Of a DNA stretch of 41,108 bases, positions 10,198 to 20,149 are shown piece after piece (position 1 is the first letter of the stretch; each line of letters starts with the position of its first letter). The stretch is taken from assembly GCA_025765615.1 (NCBI GenBank), contig JAIVFJ010000440.1:1-41108 (forward strand), written 5' to 3'. This stretch comes from Zopfochytrium polystomum. Its lineage: Eukaryota; Chytridiomycota; Chytridiomycetes; Chytridiales; Chytridiaceae. The notes under the pieces were generated by a model. It had not been told where the DNA came from and did not search any database. It saw nothing but the letters and a program-made list of their open reading frames with translations. Both the position numbers and the translations under genes were made by a program.

Positions 10198-13100
10198 TCA
10201 CGTAGTTTTAAACACCTCCATCAGCCGTTCTCGCCCCCCTGCAAACAATTCTTCGACCGCCCAAGCCCCTCGACCAGCCCCGAGCGCCTCCACCTGCAGC
10301 CCAAACTGTATCGCCTTTCCCTTCTTGTCGACACCGCTGCTATCCCCAGCATGCTTCGTGGCCCAAGATTGCTCCATCAGCTGCCCCTTTGTTGCTTTCA
10401 ATACCAACTCTGCACGTTTGAGGAGAGAAGCATCAGACGAGAATGTCGGCGTCGGCGAATTCAAAGGCGAAGGTGGGGGGTAGCGAGCTGCCATTGCCAG
10501 GCATGTTACTGGAAGGCGTCAAAGAAACCACTGCAAAGGGGTCACCGCCCGTCGGAAGCAGCAAAATCGGAACTGTAATGTCGTTAACGTCGCACTGTTG
10601 CGCAATTTTTAGAATGTTGCGATAACCAGTGAGGATCGCCGAACGGGGGTTGAGATCTTTGATGGCTGGAACAATAAATCGAGTTTGGCATCAACACCGA
10701 AAACTACTCCGAAAACAGAATAACGTACATTCTTCTTCTATCACGAGGTGGAACACAACGTGTATTCGGGGAATATTGGAATGCTTTGTAATGAAAAAAT
10801 CGCCTACAGCAGTGCATAAGGACGTGGTACTTGCGTTGTGTCAACCTACAAACCTTCGCGCAATATGGGAGACCCCTCATTGTTCCTCTTAAACTTCATC
10901 TCTATCGCTTTCATTTGAGTCTCAAAGTCATCAAAATGAAATTCCGTTGTACGTTTACACTGCTGTATAAGACCTGGTAAAAAGGGATTGGTCAAATAAT
11001 CAGGTCATATTAAGCGCTCGTACCTTTGCTTCCTCCTTTTCCGGAGGCATACCCTTTCATCACTTCTTTAGCTCGGATGACAAGAATGACTCCACAAAGG
11101 CTTTCCGAGTATAAACTAGCAGCCGTTTGTGCTCTAATCGCAGTCTCTAATGCTGGATCATCAACACGAAATAATTGCTCGCCGAAAGAGCAAACGCTAA
11201 GTCGAAGATTGTACATTGTGCGAACTTGGGTACCAAAGTAGGTGGTAAACGTCTCTGAAAGATCTGCAAAGTCATTCACTTCTTTCCCGCTGCATTATCG
11301 GTCGTCAGAGTTGAGCGCTTATGATCGAGAAGGGAAATCCATTTTACCGTTCAAGATCCTCCATCCCCAACGCCTCCATAGCCTTTCCCAAGAAGCTTGA
11401 CATCCTCTTTAATCCTTGAGACGACGCTGTTGTCGCCACCAACTTTTGCTGCTGTTGCTGAATGAACGCCAGCGGAGAAAACCCACGCCTTCCTCCAGCA
11501 GGAACGGACTCGGTGTTTGGAGTGCTGGATCCGCTACCTGAAGTGCCTAAAAATCTCGAAGGAAAACGAGGTGTGCTATTCCACGGGGTGGCAGAACCAG
11601 AAAAAGGTCTTCGCAGATTGGAGAGAGACGGCGAAGGTGAAAGGGGCTTTCGAGCTTCATTTTGAACGAAAGAGATCCGTTCCGCGATGCGTTCGGGTTG
11701 TTCAAGAAGCAGCATAATGGCCTCTTCCTTGCAAACCATCAATGCCAGGCAGATTAAGTTAAACAACATCGACTCACCAGATTTCGCCCTGACAAATCAA
11801 GTGCAGCCACCGCTTGCTCTTTAGTGAACCCCATGTCTTCAATTTCCTTGGTTTTCTTCAAACTTTCCGGCTAAGTTGTCATTTCAGCAATGGCCTGATG
11901 CCATTTCAGACAATGAATTGAAACATACATCCGCGGCGGCTCCCATCTTGTCAAGTGGCTGGGACTTCGAGTCCAACGATAGAATCTCCTGCGAGGGGCG
12001 TTTTTCCAGCTTTCTAATAGCTGCTGTGACGACGGCAGTCCCATCTCCCGTTCGACCACCAGAGGGAGAAGCTTTACCAAAAAAAAGGTCTTGCGATGTG
12101 GATCGAGAAAGGGTTCTTGACTGATTTCCACCAGAGACGTCGGTCCAGGACGGCTTCCTGCTCAAAGGTGGCCGTGCAGGGGTTGGCGGTGGTGGTTCAG
12201 AGGCTTGGGTATGCGAGGATCGGGCCTTCAGTTCTTCATACACCTTGACAACAAATTCGCGATACTCCTTGCGTTGTGTGGTTTGCAGATCTTGCATTTC
12301 ACTCGCAGTGGTGGCCTGAAAAAGTTCCATCTCCTGAACATATATAAGCATTTCTAAATAATTCCTCCGCGGGGTAAGACTCCACCTCCAAATGTTGAGC
12401 AGAAAGTCGACCGAAAAGGCCTTGAAGTTGACTATCTGTCCGACTTGAATCGGCCACTTTCGAAATCTCTGCTTCGTGGCTACACATCCACCGAGCGTCA
12501 GCAGCGACGACTTCCCAAGATCTGGATTTACCGAGACTGGATCTCACGAAATCCCGCATCGTGTTGAGAAATCATCTCTTCCATGGCTTGCGCGTAAGAC
12601 TTCTCAAGTTGGAGAACAGTATCAAATATTGAGGAGTCAGTCGATTTCACGAGAGCAGCATACGCTCTGGTGAAAGTTGCAGAAGGCTGGGAGAAGTTCT
12701 AATTAAGAGGTGAAAGATTGTAGTCGTCGCATACATCCTCCAGCTGCGGCTCTAAGCCTGAGCACTGTCGATAAGCCAATCTATATGCATCGCCAGCGCG
12801 TTGCCTATTGTCGTCTGTCAATCGTTGGAACGCTGGGGACAGCAAATCATTTTGGTTTAGAGTTCAGTGACGATGAGCCGAAAGCGAAAACCGCCTGCAC
12901 CTTCATCAATCTCAGCATTGCGCTCGGCATCGACAGCCGTCTTTAGAGCACGAGAGACTGTTGCACGAATGGCTGGCTCCATAGAAGGAGGCAATCCCGA
13001 AGCGTTCATCGCAGCGATGACAGCAGCTCGCCTCGCCGCCGCATTCATGAATTCATCGACGTTAACAGTGAGTTCTACAACCGTCTTTGTCTGAAGGGAC

Positions 13101-13339
13101 GCGGGCTGCAGCGTAAGAGAGGTTCTTCGGGGATGGAGAGAGTGTGTTTGAGACGTCTGTGGCGGAGCAGGGGATAGTGGGGTCGATGTTGAAGTCGACG
13201 GCGAGGCAGCATTGTGGTAGACTTTGACACGCACAGATCGCGAACAATGGGTTGATTTCTCTGCAGATCCATCAGAGCTCGTGGACTCAGCTGCGGAAAG
13301 AAGAGCCGATCCAGGTGGTTCCGCAACGGCAATGGTCAT
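10198..13339 (-). CDS. FERRY3: FERRY complex subunit 3 homologue (C12orf4 / DUF2362 family) with inserted UBA domain
   Basis: Twelve exons on the minus strand: 13339-12901 (donor alternatively 12892), 12832-12735, 12686-12532, 12479-12386, 12333-11929, 11870-11778, 11727-11348, 11289-11024, 10973-10854, 10803-10729, 10665-10546, 10487-10198. They sum to 2535 nt, an intact 844-aa frame; the human protein is about 552 aa. Blocks match human C12orf4 along the whole length: TVVELTVNVDEF, the coiled coil ending RKEYREFVVKVYEEL, ETFTTYFGTQVRTMYNLRL, ASLYSESLCGVILVI, GDFFITKHSNIPRIHVVFHL, GYRNILKIAQQCDV and LKRAELVLKATKG. In animals FERRY binds RAB5 on early endosomes and carries mRNAs. Between the coiled coil and the conserved core, residues about 400-440 read as a UBA domain (EIEDMGFTKEQAVAALDLSG, then RNLEEAIMLLLEQ), followed by a Ser/Pro linker and a short Gln run. 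The last 3' splice site (10487 or an alternative upstream) is ambiguous. Confidence 0.93.
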
Positions 13340-13432
13340 CGGCGGCCAGGCGTCGTTTGAGACCGAGAGGGCGAGAAGGTGCACAACCCCGCTCTGGTTC
13401 GGTGGTGACGGGGCGGCGAAAATTCGGACCAA
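13340..13432. promoter_or_regulatory. Bidirectional promoter between FERRY3 and MED9
   Basis: The two start codons lie head-to-head only 93 bp apart (13339 minus, 13433 plus). The minus frame stays open through this interval, so FERRY3 could in principle start upstream with a non-ATG codon, but no upstream ATG exists in frame before MED9 begins. No TATA box is visible. Confidence 0.4.
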
Positions 13433-13958
13433 ATGAACAGTATGATGCCTCCACCACGACCTGGAGGAGCCTCCGCTCCGATCTCCGCATCAGCTCTTGC
13501 CCCCGTCGAAGCACCCTCGCAAACAGTCGGTCAAACAGCCATCCAAGCGCCTCGTGTCCCCTTCGATCGAACTCAGTTCGAATTCCTTCCTATTATCTTG
13601 GATGGCCTGAGGCGATTGCAGCAAGCAGGAAGCAGTGTTAGCGAGGCCGATGTTCAAGAGTTCAAACGCTTGGTAGCTTGTTGCCTCTTGAGTGTTGGCG
13701 AAACTCATTCGATATCCTACCATGCAGATCGAAGTGGCAAAGCTCAAACTTGCAGCTGCGAAAGCAGACGCGTTGACTTTACCGGGGGCGGATCTTACAC
13801 GGGAGCAGCAAGAAGCAGAGTTGGCTCGTCTGACTGCAATGCTCGACACCAAGAGATCCCAGCTGGAACAGTTTAGAAGTATGCCCATATTTCAGAGGCT
13901 AAACATGCTGGAGACCACGGCACATGATTCAGCCGAAGATGCAATGGAAACAAGCTGA
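13433..13958 (+). CDS. MED9: Mediator complex subunit 9
   Basis: Two exons, 13433-13672 and 13728-13958, with a 55-bp intron (GTAGCT ... CATGCAG) give 156 aa. After a Pro/Ala-rich N-terminus the protein has the Med9 core: FEFLPIILDGLRRLQQ (human FSFLPLVHNIIKCM), a helix ending in LPGADLTREQQEAEL (human MPGIHLSPEQQQQQL), then a coiled coil LARLTAMLDTKRSQLEQFRS close to the human end LREQVRTKNELLQKYKS. Med9 is a small Mediator middle-module subunit that bridges activators and RNA polymerase II in the nucleus. There is a second in-frame Met at 13442. Family length and coiled-coil layout agree well. Confidence 0.9.
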
Positions 13959-14021
13959 TGGATCGAGGGCTGGGGCCGGACCACTATTATTATCAGGCTA
14001 AGTTATGACAATACAAAACCC

Positions 14022-14336
14022 CTATCCACCAGACACAGGAGGAATCACTGCAACCTCATCGCCATCCTTAACGACAACACCATCGGTTCTGTAACCGTTC
14101 TCGTCCCACAAGTGCTCTCGATCGACGTACTCCAGATTGATGGCGATCATTGCAGTTGCCAGAATACTAGACAGATCTGGGTGACGAGCTGTGATGAATT
14201 GGAGGAGGTGCGAGAGGGGGACAGAATCCTTCGTAGGCGCTTGATTGGCGGATTCCAGGTCGGTGACGGCTATGTCCTCGCTTGTTCGGCCGCTGGCAGC
14301 GTCCTTTGCCGTAGCGAAGTAGAGGAGGCGAATCAT
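14022..14336 (-). CDS. MOCS2A: Molybdopterin synthase sulfur carrier subunit (MoaD/MOCS2A)
   Basis: A single exon of 104 aa with a ubiquitin-like beta-grasp fold. It begins MIRLLYFATAKDAAS and ends VKDGDEVAVIPPVSGG; the terminal Gly-Gly is the site that is adenylated and thiocarboxylated by MOCS3/Uba4 so that the protein can donate sulfur to precursor Z in molybdenum cofactor synthesis. The central AMIAINLEYV and the D-G-D-E-V-A-x-I-P-P-V-S-G-G ending are family hallmarks. It is slightly longer than human MOCS2A (88 aa) because of a loop near residues 20-36. The large subunit (MOCS2B) is not adjacent. It converges with MED9 (63-bp gap) and diverges from the surface-protein gene at 14421. Confidence 0.93.
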   Translation of the reverse strand: MIRLLYFATAKDAASGRTSEDIAVTDLESANQAPTKDSVPLSHLLQFITARHPDLSSILATAMIAINLEYVDREHLWDENGYRTDGVVVKDGDEVAVIPPVSGG

Positions 14337-14420
14337 GTAGACCTGACAAGTTGGTCACGTGTGTCCAAGAGGATTCAGGCGCAATTCCCTCTCAGCGGGT
14401 CTGGAAAGAAACTCCAGAAC

Positions 14421-15140
14421 ATGTTCCCCAGAACCTCAATGCACTGCAGCGTACTCGTCGCACTGCTCCTCCCTTCACCGTGGATTATGACGCCGGCGAA
14501 CGGTCTTGTGGCTCCGCTGCTTCGCCCCATCGGAATGTACCCGCTTGCACCGCTTTCACCTTTCCGAATTTCATTGAACTACACTTTCTCGGGAGGCGAC
14601 TCTGCCAAAACTGCAAGTTCTATTCAAGACGAGTACGACGACTCGATCATTCTGTTTGCGCGAGGAGACGGAAATGGACCGAAGACTGCAAGCCCCACGT
14701 CAGCAATTACCATCACCGAACCAACGGGAAAATCCTCGACTTCGGCAACCACCAGTGTTCAAAGCTCGGTGTTTTCTTCACTGCCGACATCCTCCAGCAC
14801 CCAGCCCTCAGTTTCGAAGAATAAGTCGACGAGCTCGTCAAAGTCAAAGAAACGAGTGACTCACCGTGCGACCTCTACCACAGGTAGTCGCACGGATACG
14901 TCCTCTCCGACCAGTAAGAGCACAACGTCCGGAAAAAAGACCCAGCAGCGATCAGCAACGAGTTCAAGCTGGAAGTGGCCTGGGACAGTCACGCCTAACC
15001 CTCATGGTACAGGCACGACATTGGTTTTCAGCCCAACGGCGACGGGAATACTGTCGTCAGCCGCAAGCACATCGACCGTTTCCAGTCTCTACCTTGTTTT
15101 GCTTTGTTTTACGGCAAACATCATCGCGCTTATTCAGTGA
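14421..15140 (+). CDS. Predicted secreted, Ser/Thr-rich GPI-anchored-like surface protein
   Basis: A single exon of 239 aa from the ATG at 14421 (or 233 aa from 14439, which fits a signal peptide better: MHCSVLVALLLPSP, then IMTPANG). A short N-terminal region (PFRISLNYTFSGGDS) is followed by about 150 residues dominated by Ser, Thr and Lys, typical of heavily O-glycosylated stalks. The C-terminus has small residues (SSAASTST) and then a hydrophobic tail (LYLVLLCFTANIIALIQ) with no charged end, the pattern of a GPI-attachment signal. It probably sits on the cell surface or wall. No enzyme domain is seen. It diverges from MOCS2A with 84 bp between starts. Confidence 0.7.
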   Translation: MFPRTSMHCSVLVALLLPSPWIMTPANGLVAPLLRPIGMYPLAPLSPFRISLNYTFSGGDSAKTASSIQDEYDDSIILFARGDGNGPKTASPTSAITITEPTGKSSTSATTSVQSSVFSSLPTSSSTQPSVSKNKSTSSSKSKKRVTHRATSTTGSRTDTSSPTSKSTTSGKKTQQRSATSSSWKWPGTVTPNPHGTGTTLVFSPTATGILSSAASTSTVSSLYLVLLCFTANIIALIQ

Positions 15141-15400
15141 TTTGGACGCTTTCGTTGTGTTTCTGGATTGCGCCCCGTTGTAACAGAAAAGGAAGAAATT
15201 GAGCCCTCACCATCCTGTGAGGTGATAGTTTGGCCTTCATCCAATCATTTTCTGCGGTGATGACAGGTGCCGATCGTTCCGCCCTTTGCGATCCGATCCG
15301 TCTGTTCTTCTATGAGGAGGCGTGCGGTGCCAGTGGAGATCTTCTATTTTTGTGCTTTGAAGTGTCATTCATTTCTTCAAAAATGGAGATCGCCATTCCA

Positions 15401-15441
15401 AAAAATAAAAAATAAAAAAATAAAAATAAAAAAAAGTAAAG
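15401..15441 (+). promoter_or_regulatory. A-rich element upstream of HXXEE gene
   Basis: A run of short A tracts separated by single T or G bases ends about a dozen bases before the ATG at 15453. Such poly(dA:dT) elements are common in fungal promoters and 5' UTRs. No TATA box is assigned. Confidence 0.35.
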
Positions 15442-15452
15442 AACTGGACAAT

Positions 15453-16328
15453 ATGACCGTCCTATACGACTGGCCCGTGCACGGCCTGATTGCAGCAGCT
15501 GCGTTGACCGTACCTTTAGCTATCGTCCTACTTACGAAGGCCGCATACCATCGAAAGCTCCTCGCGCCGCCTTCGCCGCTAGCATCGTTGCGCTGGTGGG
15601 CATGGGCTGGAATCGCGCTGTGCATGCTTCATCAATTTGAGGAGCATGGAGTCGACTTCCTCGGCAGGCCGTACCATTTCCGCTCCTTCCTGTGCCGCTC
15701 TGCTGGCTTCTCTTCTCTTAAATCCTGTAAGCGTATAATCTTCACTTTCCGCCTTTCACTTCTTATTCTTTCATGAATGGGAACCGAGCCCTCCCACCTG
15801 ATCGCTTTTCAATGAGCAGGCCCCGCTTCTGCCGAGTTTATATTCGCATCTAACGTGTGCACACTCTGGGTCGGCTGCGTCCTCGCCGCCTTGTATGCCA
15901 AGACGAATCCGAACCTTGTTCTCACCACGTTCTCCGTCCACCTGGTCAGCAGCTTCACCCACATCGTCCCGGCGTACTCGGCCCTCGCTCGTGGAGAATC
16001 GTGGAGAACCGCGTACAACCCAGGTCTTCTCAGTGCGGCACTTCTTGTCCTTCCTTGCAGTCTCTGGGTCCTGCGGCTTTGGTGGCAGCAAGCTGGCGGC
16101 GTCGCTACCGGCAAGCCTGGGCGTCAAGGGAAGCCTGTTGGTTTTCTGACCAAAATTGTCAGGCTTGCAGTGGCCCTTTACTCCGGTGTCTGCATTTACC
16201 AAACGGCAATGATGTCGCTGGCCTGGAGGAGCCTGGGAATTGTGGGAGAGGACGGCCTATTCGCCATTCAACTTGGTCTTGGCCTTTTGCCGTTGGCCGT
16301 CTCCAGGGTTCTCATGCCGTCCTTCTAA
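15453..16328 (+). CDS. HXXEE-domain membrane protein
   Basis: Two exons, 15453-15726 and 15820-16328, with a 93-bp intron (GTAAGC ... GAGCAG) give 260 aa with a closed frame. It has about six hydrophobic segments, starting with LIAAAALTVPLAIVLL. The family-defining motif His-x-x-Glu-Glu is present as HQFEEHGVDFLG, followed by the conserved later His region TFSVHLVSSFTHIVPAYSAL. A His/Glu set buried between membrane helices suggests a metal site or a hydrolase/isomerase-like role, but the Pfam HXXEE family has no settled function. A lysine/glycine loop (KPGRQGKPVG) lies between helices. It converges with CFAP99 (90-bp gap). Confidence 0.82.
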
Positions 16329-16397
16329 AGGACTTCTTTCTTTTCTGTTGCTCATTCCTCTCTCGTAGGGTATATTTGACGGTTTGAAGTTTTGCAC

Positions 16398-16403
16398 AAT
16401 AAA
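16398..16403 (+). terminator. AATAAA poly(A) signal for the HXXEE gene
   Basis: A canonical AATAAA hexamer lies 70 bp past the HXXEE stop codon and 15 bp before the end of the oppositely oriented CFAP99 gene, so the two 3' UTRs overlap. Confidence 0.5.
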
Positions 16404-16418
16404 TACCCAGTGACGGAA

Positions 16419-19270
16419 TCAAAGGCAGACCATTTGTCTCAACTCCTCCATGGTCCGCTGGTCTCTACCGAGAGCCTCCTCGGCCAACTCTGCGACGTCC
16501 TTGGCGATTGGTGAGACTGTTTCAGCAGCGTGTCCATCTCCGACAAGGACCATGACACCCTTCTGCTGGCTGCTCGCCTCTTTCCGACTCGTCCCCCTTT
16601 TTTTGGTCCGGCCCGAGCTGCTACTTTCGTCCGCCGTTGCGTCCACTCGGCTCGGCATCTCCATGTGCTGGGTGCTCACCTTCGTACTGCCGTTGACAGC
16701 GATAATCCGTTTGGTCGCTCCATTGACTCGGTTCTTCGCTGCCGCCTCTCGGAGGCGCGCCTGCTTCTTCGCGTTCAATCGTTCCTGAAGCTCTTCAATT
16801 CTTCTGCGAGCCTCTCGTTCCTCCTCGGTCTCATCCAACACCACACTTTCCAACTCAGCTGCGGCTGGAACGGAGACAGAAACGGTTGGAGCCGTATTCA
16901 ACGCACTGCTCAACCCCAGTCGACGTAGCCGTCGCTCTTGCCGCTCAACGTCGATTTCGTGAAGCTTCTCCGACATCTGGCTGAGCCGTTGGGACTTGTG
17001 CGCCAAAATCTCATGGCGCTTGTTCTCCTCATGCTCACGGTGCCGAACGTGCATCACTGCAAGGCGTTCCTGCAGCTGTACCTCCCATCAGTATTGCTTG
17101 TGGACATAAAAACCACGCACCAACCTCCATAATGGACATCTCACTGAGCAAACCCGACTGGGAAGTTTCTGTCAAATCTAGCTTCCGCACAGCTGTTCCA
17201 ACCGGAGGAATGCTGCGTTCCAGCAATCGAATCTGCTGAATCAGTTCAGCCTTCCTTGCCAACTCCTCCTCTGCCTCTCGATCTCGCTTCTCCTTGAGCA
17301 CTTGGTTTTCGAGCGCGACATCCATCGCTTTGTAATGACGAGGACGAGTTTCAGCAATAACCCAAACTGTTTGGTAACATAAAACCTCACCTTTCCGCAC
17401 ATTCTCTTCCACAACACGATCCCTCGCTGCGGCGACATATTCCTTGACTTCGTGCACTTCTTCAATCTTCTTCCGATTTTCCTCCTCCAATTCCTTGCGT
17501 GCTTCCTCAGCCTGATCTCGAAGCTGCCGTTTCGTTTGCTTCACTTGATCGACAACTTCGTGGTTGTCCCGCTCTTTGTCTTTCCGCGCTTGAAGCGCTT
17601 CCTCATGAAGCAGCTGAATCTCTAGTCTCCGCCGCGATAGCGCAAGTTTCTGCGTTGATTCCTCTTGAAAGCAACGGATGGCGTTAGCCCTACGTCTGAA
17701 TTCTTGCCCTCTACCTTTGGCTCTAACCCCATCTTGCCAAGTTCCAAACTCTTCCGGATCTCTCAAGCTCCACTCCACCTGGTCAAGGCGCCGTTCCTCT
17801 TCACGGCGAACCTTTCGGACGAGCGCGTCCTCTCGTAGGATCGTGGTCGTAGTCAGTTTCACTGGTTTCAAAACGGTCGCAGATCTCCGAGCTCTCCCTT
17901 CAGATTTCGGCGTCGGCTTGAGACAAGCTTGGTGCTCGATGGATTTCAACAGCGGTGGCGGTGTGGTTGAAGGCACAAGAGGACGCGCGCTTGTGCGATT
18001 CAGCACTTTAAATTGATTGCGGTTGGCTTCCTCGTGCATCTTCTGCAAAAGGAAAAGGGTGCTTCAGGCAAGCTGATAGTTTAAACGTAAGGAAATACCT
18101 CCACTCTGGCTCGGTTTTCGGCTTTGATTCTCTGAAGCGCTTCCTTTTCACCGCTTCCGCTGTAAAAGGTCTTTGGTATTGGCCGAGCCTGTTTGCGTGT
18201 CCTTTAGTATCGCCATTCAAAAATTCGCCTCTGAATTCAACCTTCTTGAGCGTCGAAAGAACTATTGTAGGCCCTGGCAGCTTCCGGGGGTTCGGCACGG
18301 TCAAAACAAACGGTTGCGGTTCTGTACACAACCAAGAAAAGTGAATCAGTGAGCAAACTCGATGCGGTTCCTGCTTTTGATATAACTAGCCTGTCGCGGA
18401 CTTCCCCGACTTTTTCGGAATCATGCCCTTTTCCGCCCTCTCACGTAAAACATCGATCACTTCCTTGGCCTCTGGCGCCCATCGCACAAGGCCCACAACC
18501 ATGTTTTCTCGGACGTAGGTTTCGTCCAGCACTTTACTCCATGCTGCCGTCAGAAGCGGTGGTTTTGCCGATGTTTCGGCTGTGATGGGTATCGCTACGA
18601 GGTGCGAGGCATCAAACAGGAACGCCAACCACGCCGCCAGTTTGGCGGGTGCGTCAGATGCGGACGAGTGATGAGAGGCAATAGTGACAAGCATCGTGCG
18701 GAGGGTATAAAATGGAAGTTCGCCGCGCGGACTTAGTCGGAATAGTGCGAGAAACGTAAGAACTGGAGGTCGAATAGTTATATTTCAAGTCGAAAATGCA
18801 AGTTTGATGCAAACCTGCGAAAAGATGGAATTCCTTCTGCAAAAAGGTGAAGCCGCTCTCCCGATAGAACAGCTCCAATGTGATCTGCGGATGAACCAAG
18901 AAATTATGGATGGATCGTGCTTTCCGGGCTCGGCTAACCTCTATGACTTTCTGATTCCTCGAGCATCCAGTAAGCGTCTCCTCAAGAAAGATCTGATCGC
19001 TGCTCTCGGCGATCTGGAGTTTGATTCAAGGGTTATCCCTCCCCTCGCGATCGGATGAAACAGGAGCTTTACCTTCTGTTCCTGAACGTATTTGGAAACC
19101 AGTGTGTCCTCATCGACCACGACTTGTTTGGCGAAGATCGCCGTCTCGGTGTCTGTTGCCTCGTCGCTGCTCCCGTCCTCCCTCATCGCGCCACTTCTTC
19201 TTTCTGGCAGTTTCTTTTTCCTTGAGCTCGTAGAGTTCTTCGCCATGGCAGCGCGCAGCGTTGGAGACAT
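16419..19270 (-). CDS. CFAP99: Cilia- and flagella-associated protein 99
   Basis: Nine exons on the minus strand: 19270-19073, 19013-18939, 18884-18815, 18762-18445, 18321-18242, 18188-18099, 18042-17391, 17327-17125, 17075-16419. The sum is 2343 nt, an intact 780-aa frame. It follows animal CFAP99 block by block: FLEETLTGCSRNQKVIE (human FVLEALSGCIEYKALLD), AWSKVLDETYVRENMVVGLV (human WSRIYDATYVEKNWIGPLL), PQPFVLTVPNPRKLP, KKARPIPKTFYSG, EKEALQRIKAENRARVE, a long Glu/Lys/Arg coiled coil, and GLLSEMSIMELQERLAV. CFAP99 is an axonemal protein, so this implies a motile flagellum (zoospore). The fourth donor (C|GTGAGA) and the 63-bp in-frame intron 17390-17328 (AAG acceptor) are less certain; the acceptor at 17076 could be 17082. 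Met at 19246 is an alternative start. Confidence 0.92.
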
Positions 19271-20149
19271 TGACGCGAACGCGTGGTGGTGGGCGAGGAG
19301 GCGCGATGCATGTTGCAGTAGAGACAGAACGTGCAGACGATCGGAGTAGTGCGGCATTCCTGGCAGACAATTTTCAGAGGACTGGTTTGATTGGTCGGCT
19401 TCGTTCAAAGCCAATTCATAACGGTACATTACGGTGACAGCGCGATCCTCGGCTCGCTTTTGGCTAGAAGAGACTTCAGAAGGCAGCCAGGTCAGAGAAG
19501 GGGCTCAGGAGCCAGTTTATAGTCAAATCAGCCCTCAAAAACCTCGCGAGCGTAATGAAAATGTAGGTGAAAGCGATATTGCTCTTTCAACTCTCGTCAT
19601 TGGCAAAGCTCGCTGATGCACTTTTTGGTCCTTCCCGTTAACGATCATTATCAGAGGCTACCGCAACGGTTGCTGAAGCGCCTCTGGCAACTCTACTTCA
19701 AAAAGATGTCTGGAAGCTTCTTCATCTTACTCCATATCAGGACACTATTTTTGCCACTTGAGGAATTTGGCAGTTTCAACTATAGTCTGCACATCCATAC
19801 AAGGATTAGTAATGTTAAGTTTGTGAATTTTTTTGTCCGTAAAGTTCTAACTTATATTCGAAGAATGAAGACCGTCCTGTCGTTTTTGGAGCGCCAAACC
19901 AGCTCAACGTTCTTGGCTTGGGGGCTAACGCGGAAATTCGTGCAACTGCAGTGGGCTCCGCGGGTTGTCACACGGAGCGGGGAATGCGGACTAAAACCAA
20001 TCGAGCGTCGGTCCCTCCATCATCCATCAGTCCACGGTGTGACCATAGGTTATGTGTACAGCAGCAAGGCCACACCCAAACGCGCTTCCACCCATCCCTC
20101 GCCACCTACCCGCGAACGGTCATCGCCCAACCTTACCTATCGCTTCTGG
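19271..20149. other. Interval without a supported gene
   Basis: Frames stay open here and there (for example plus strand 19616-20155), but the predicted peptides are compositionally random and have no splice-supported continuation. Part of the right side is probably the promoter and 5' UTR of CFAP99. I see no RNA gene or repeat in it. Confidence 0.4.
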
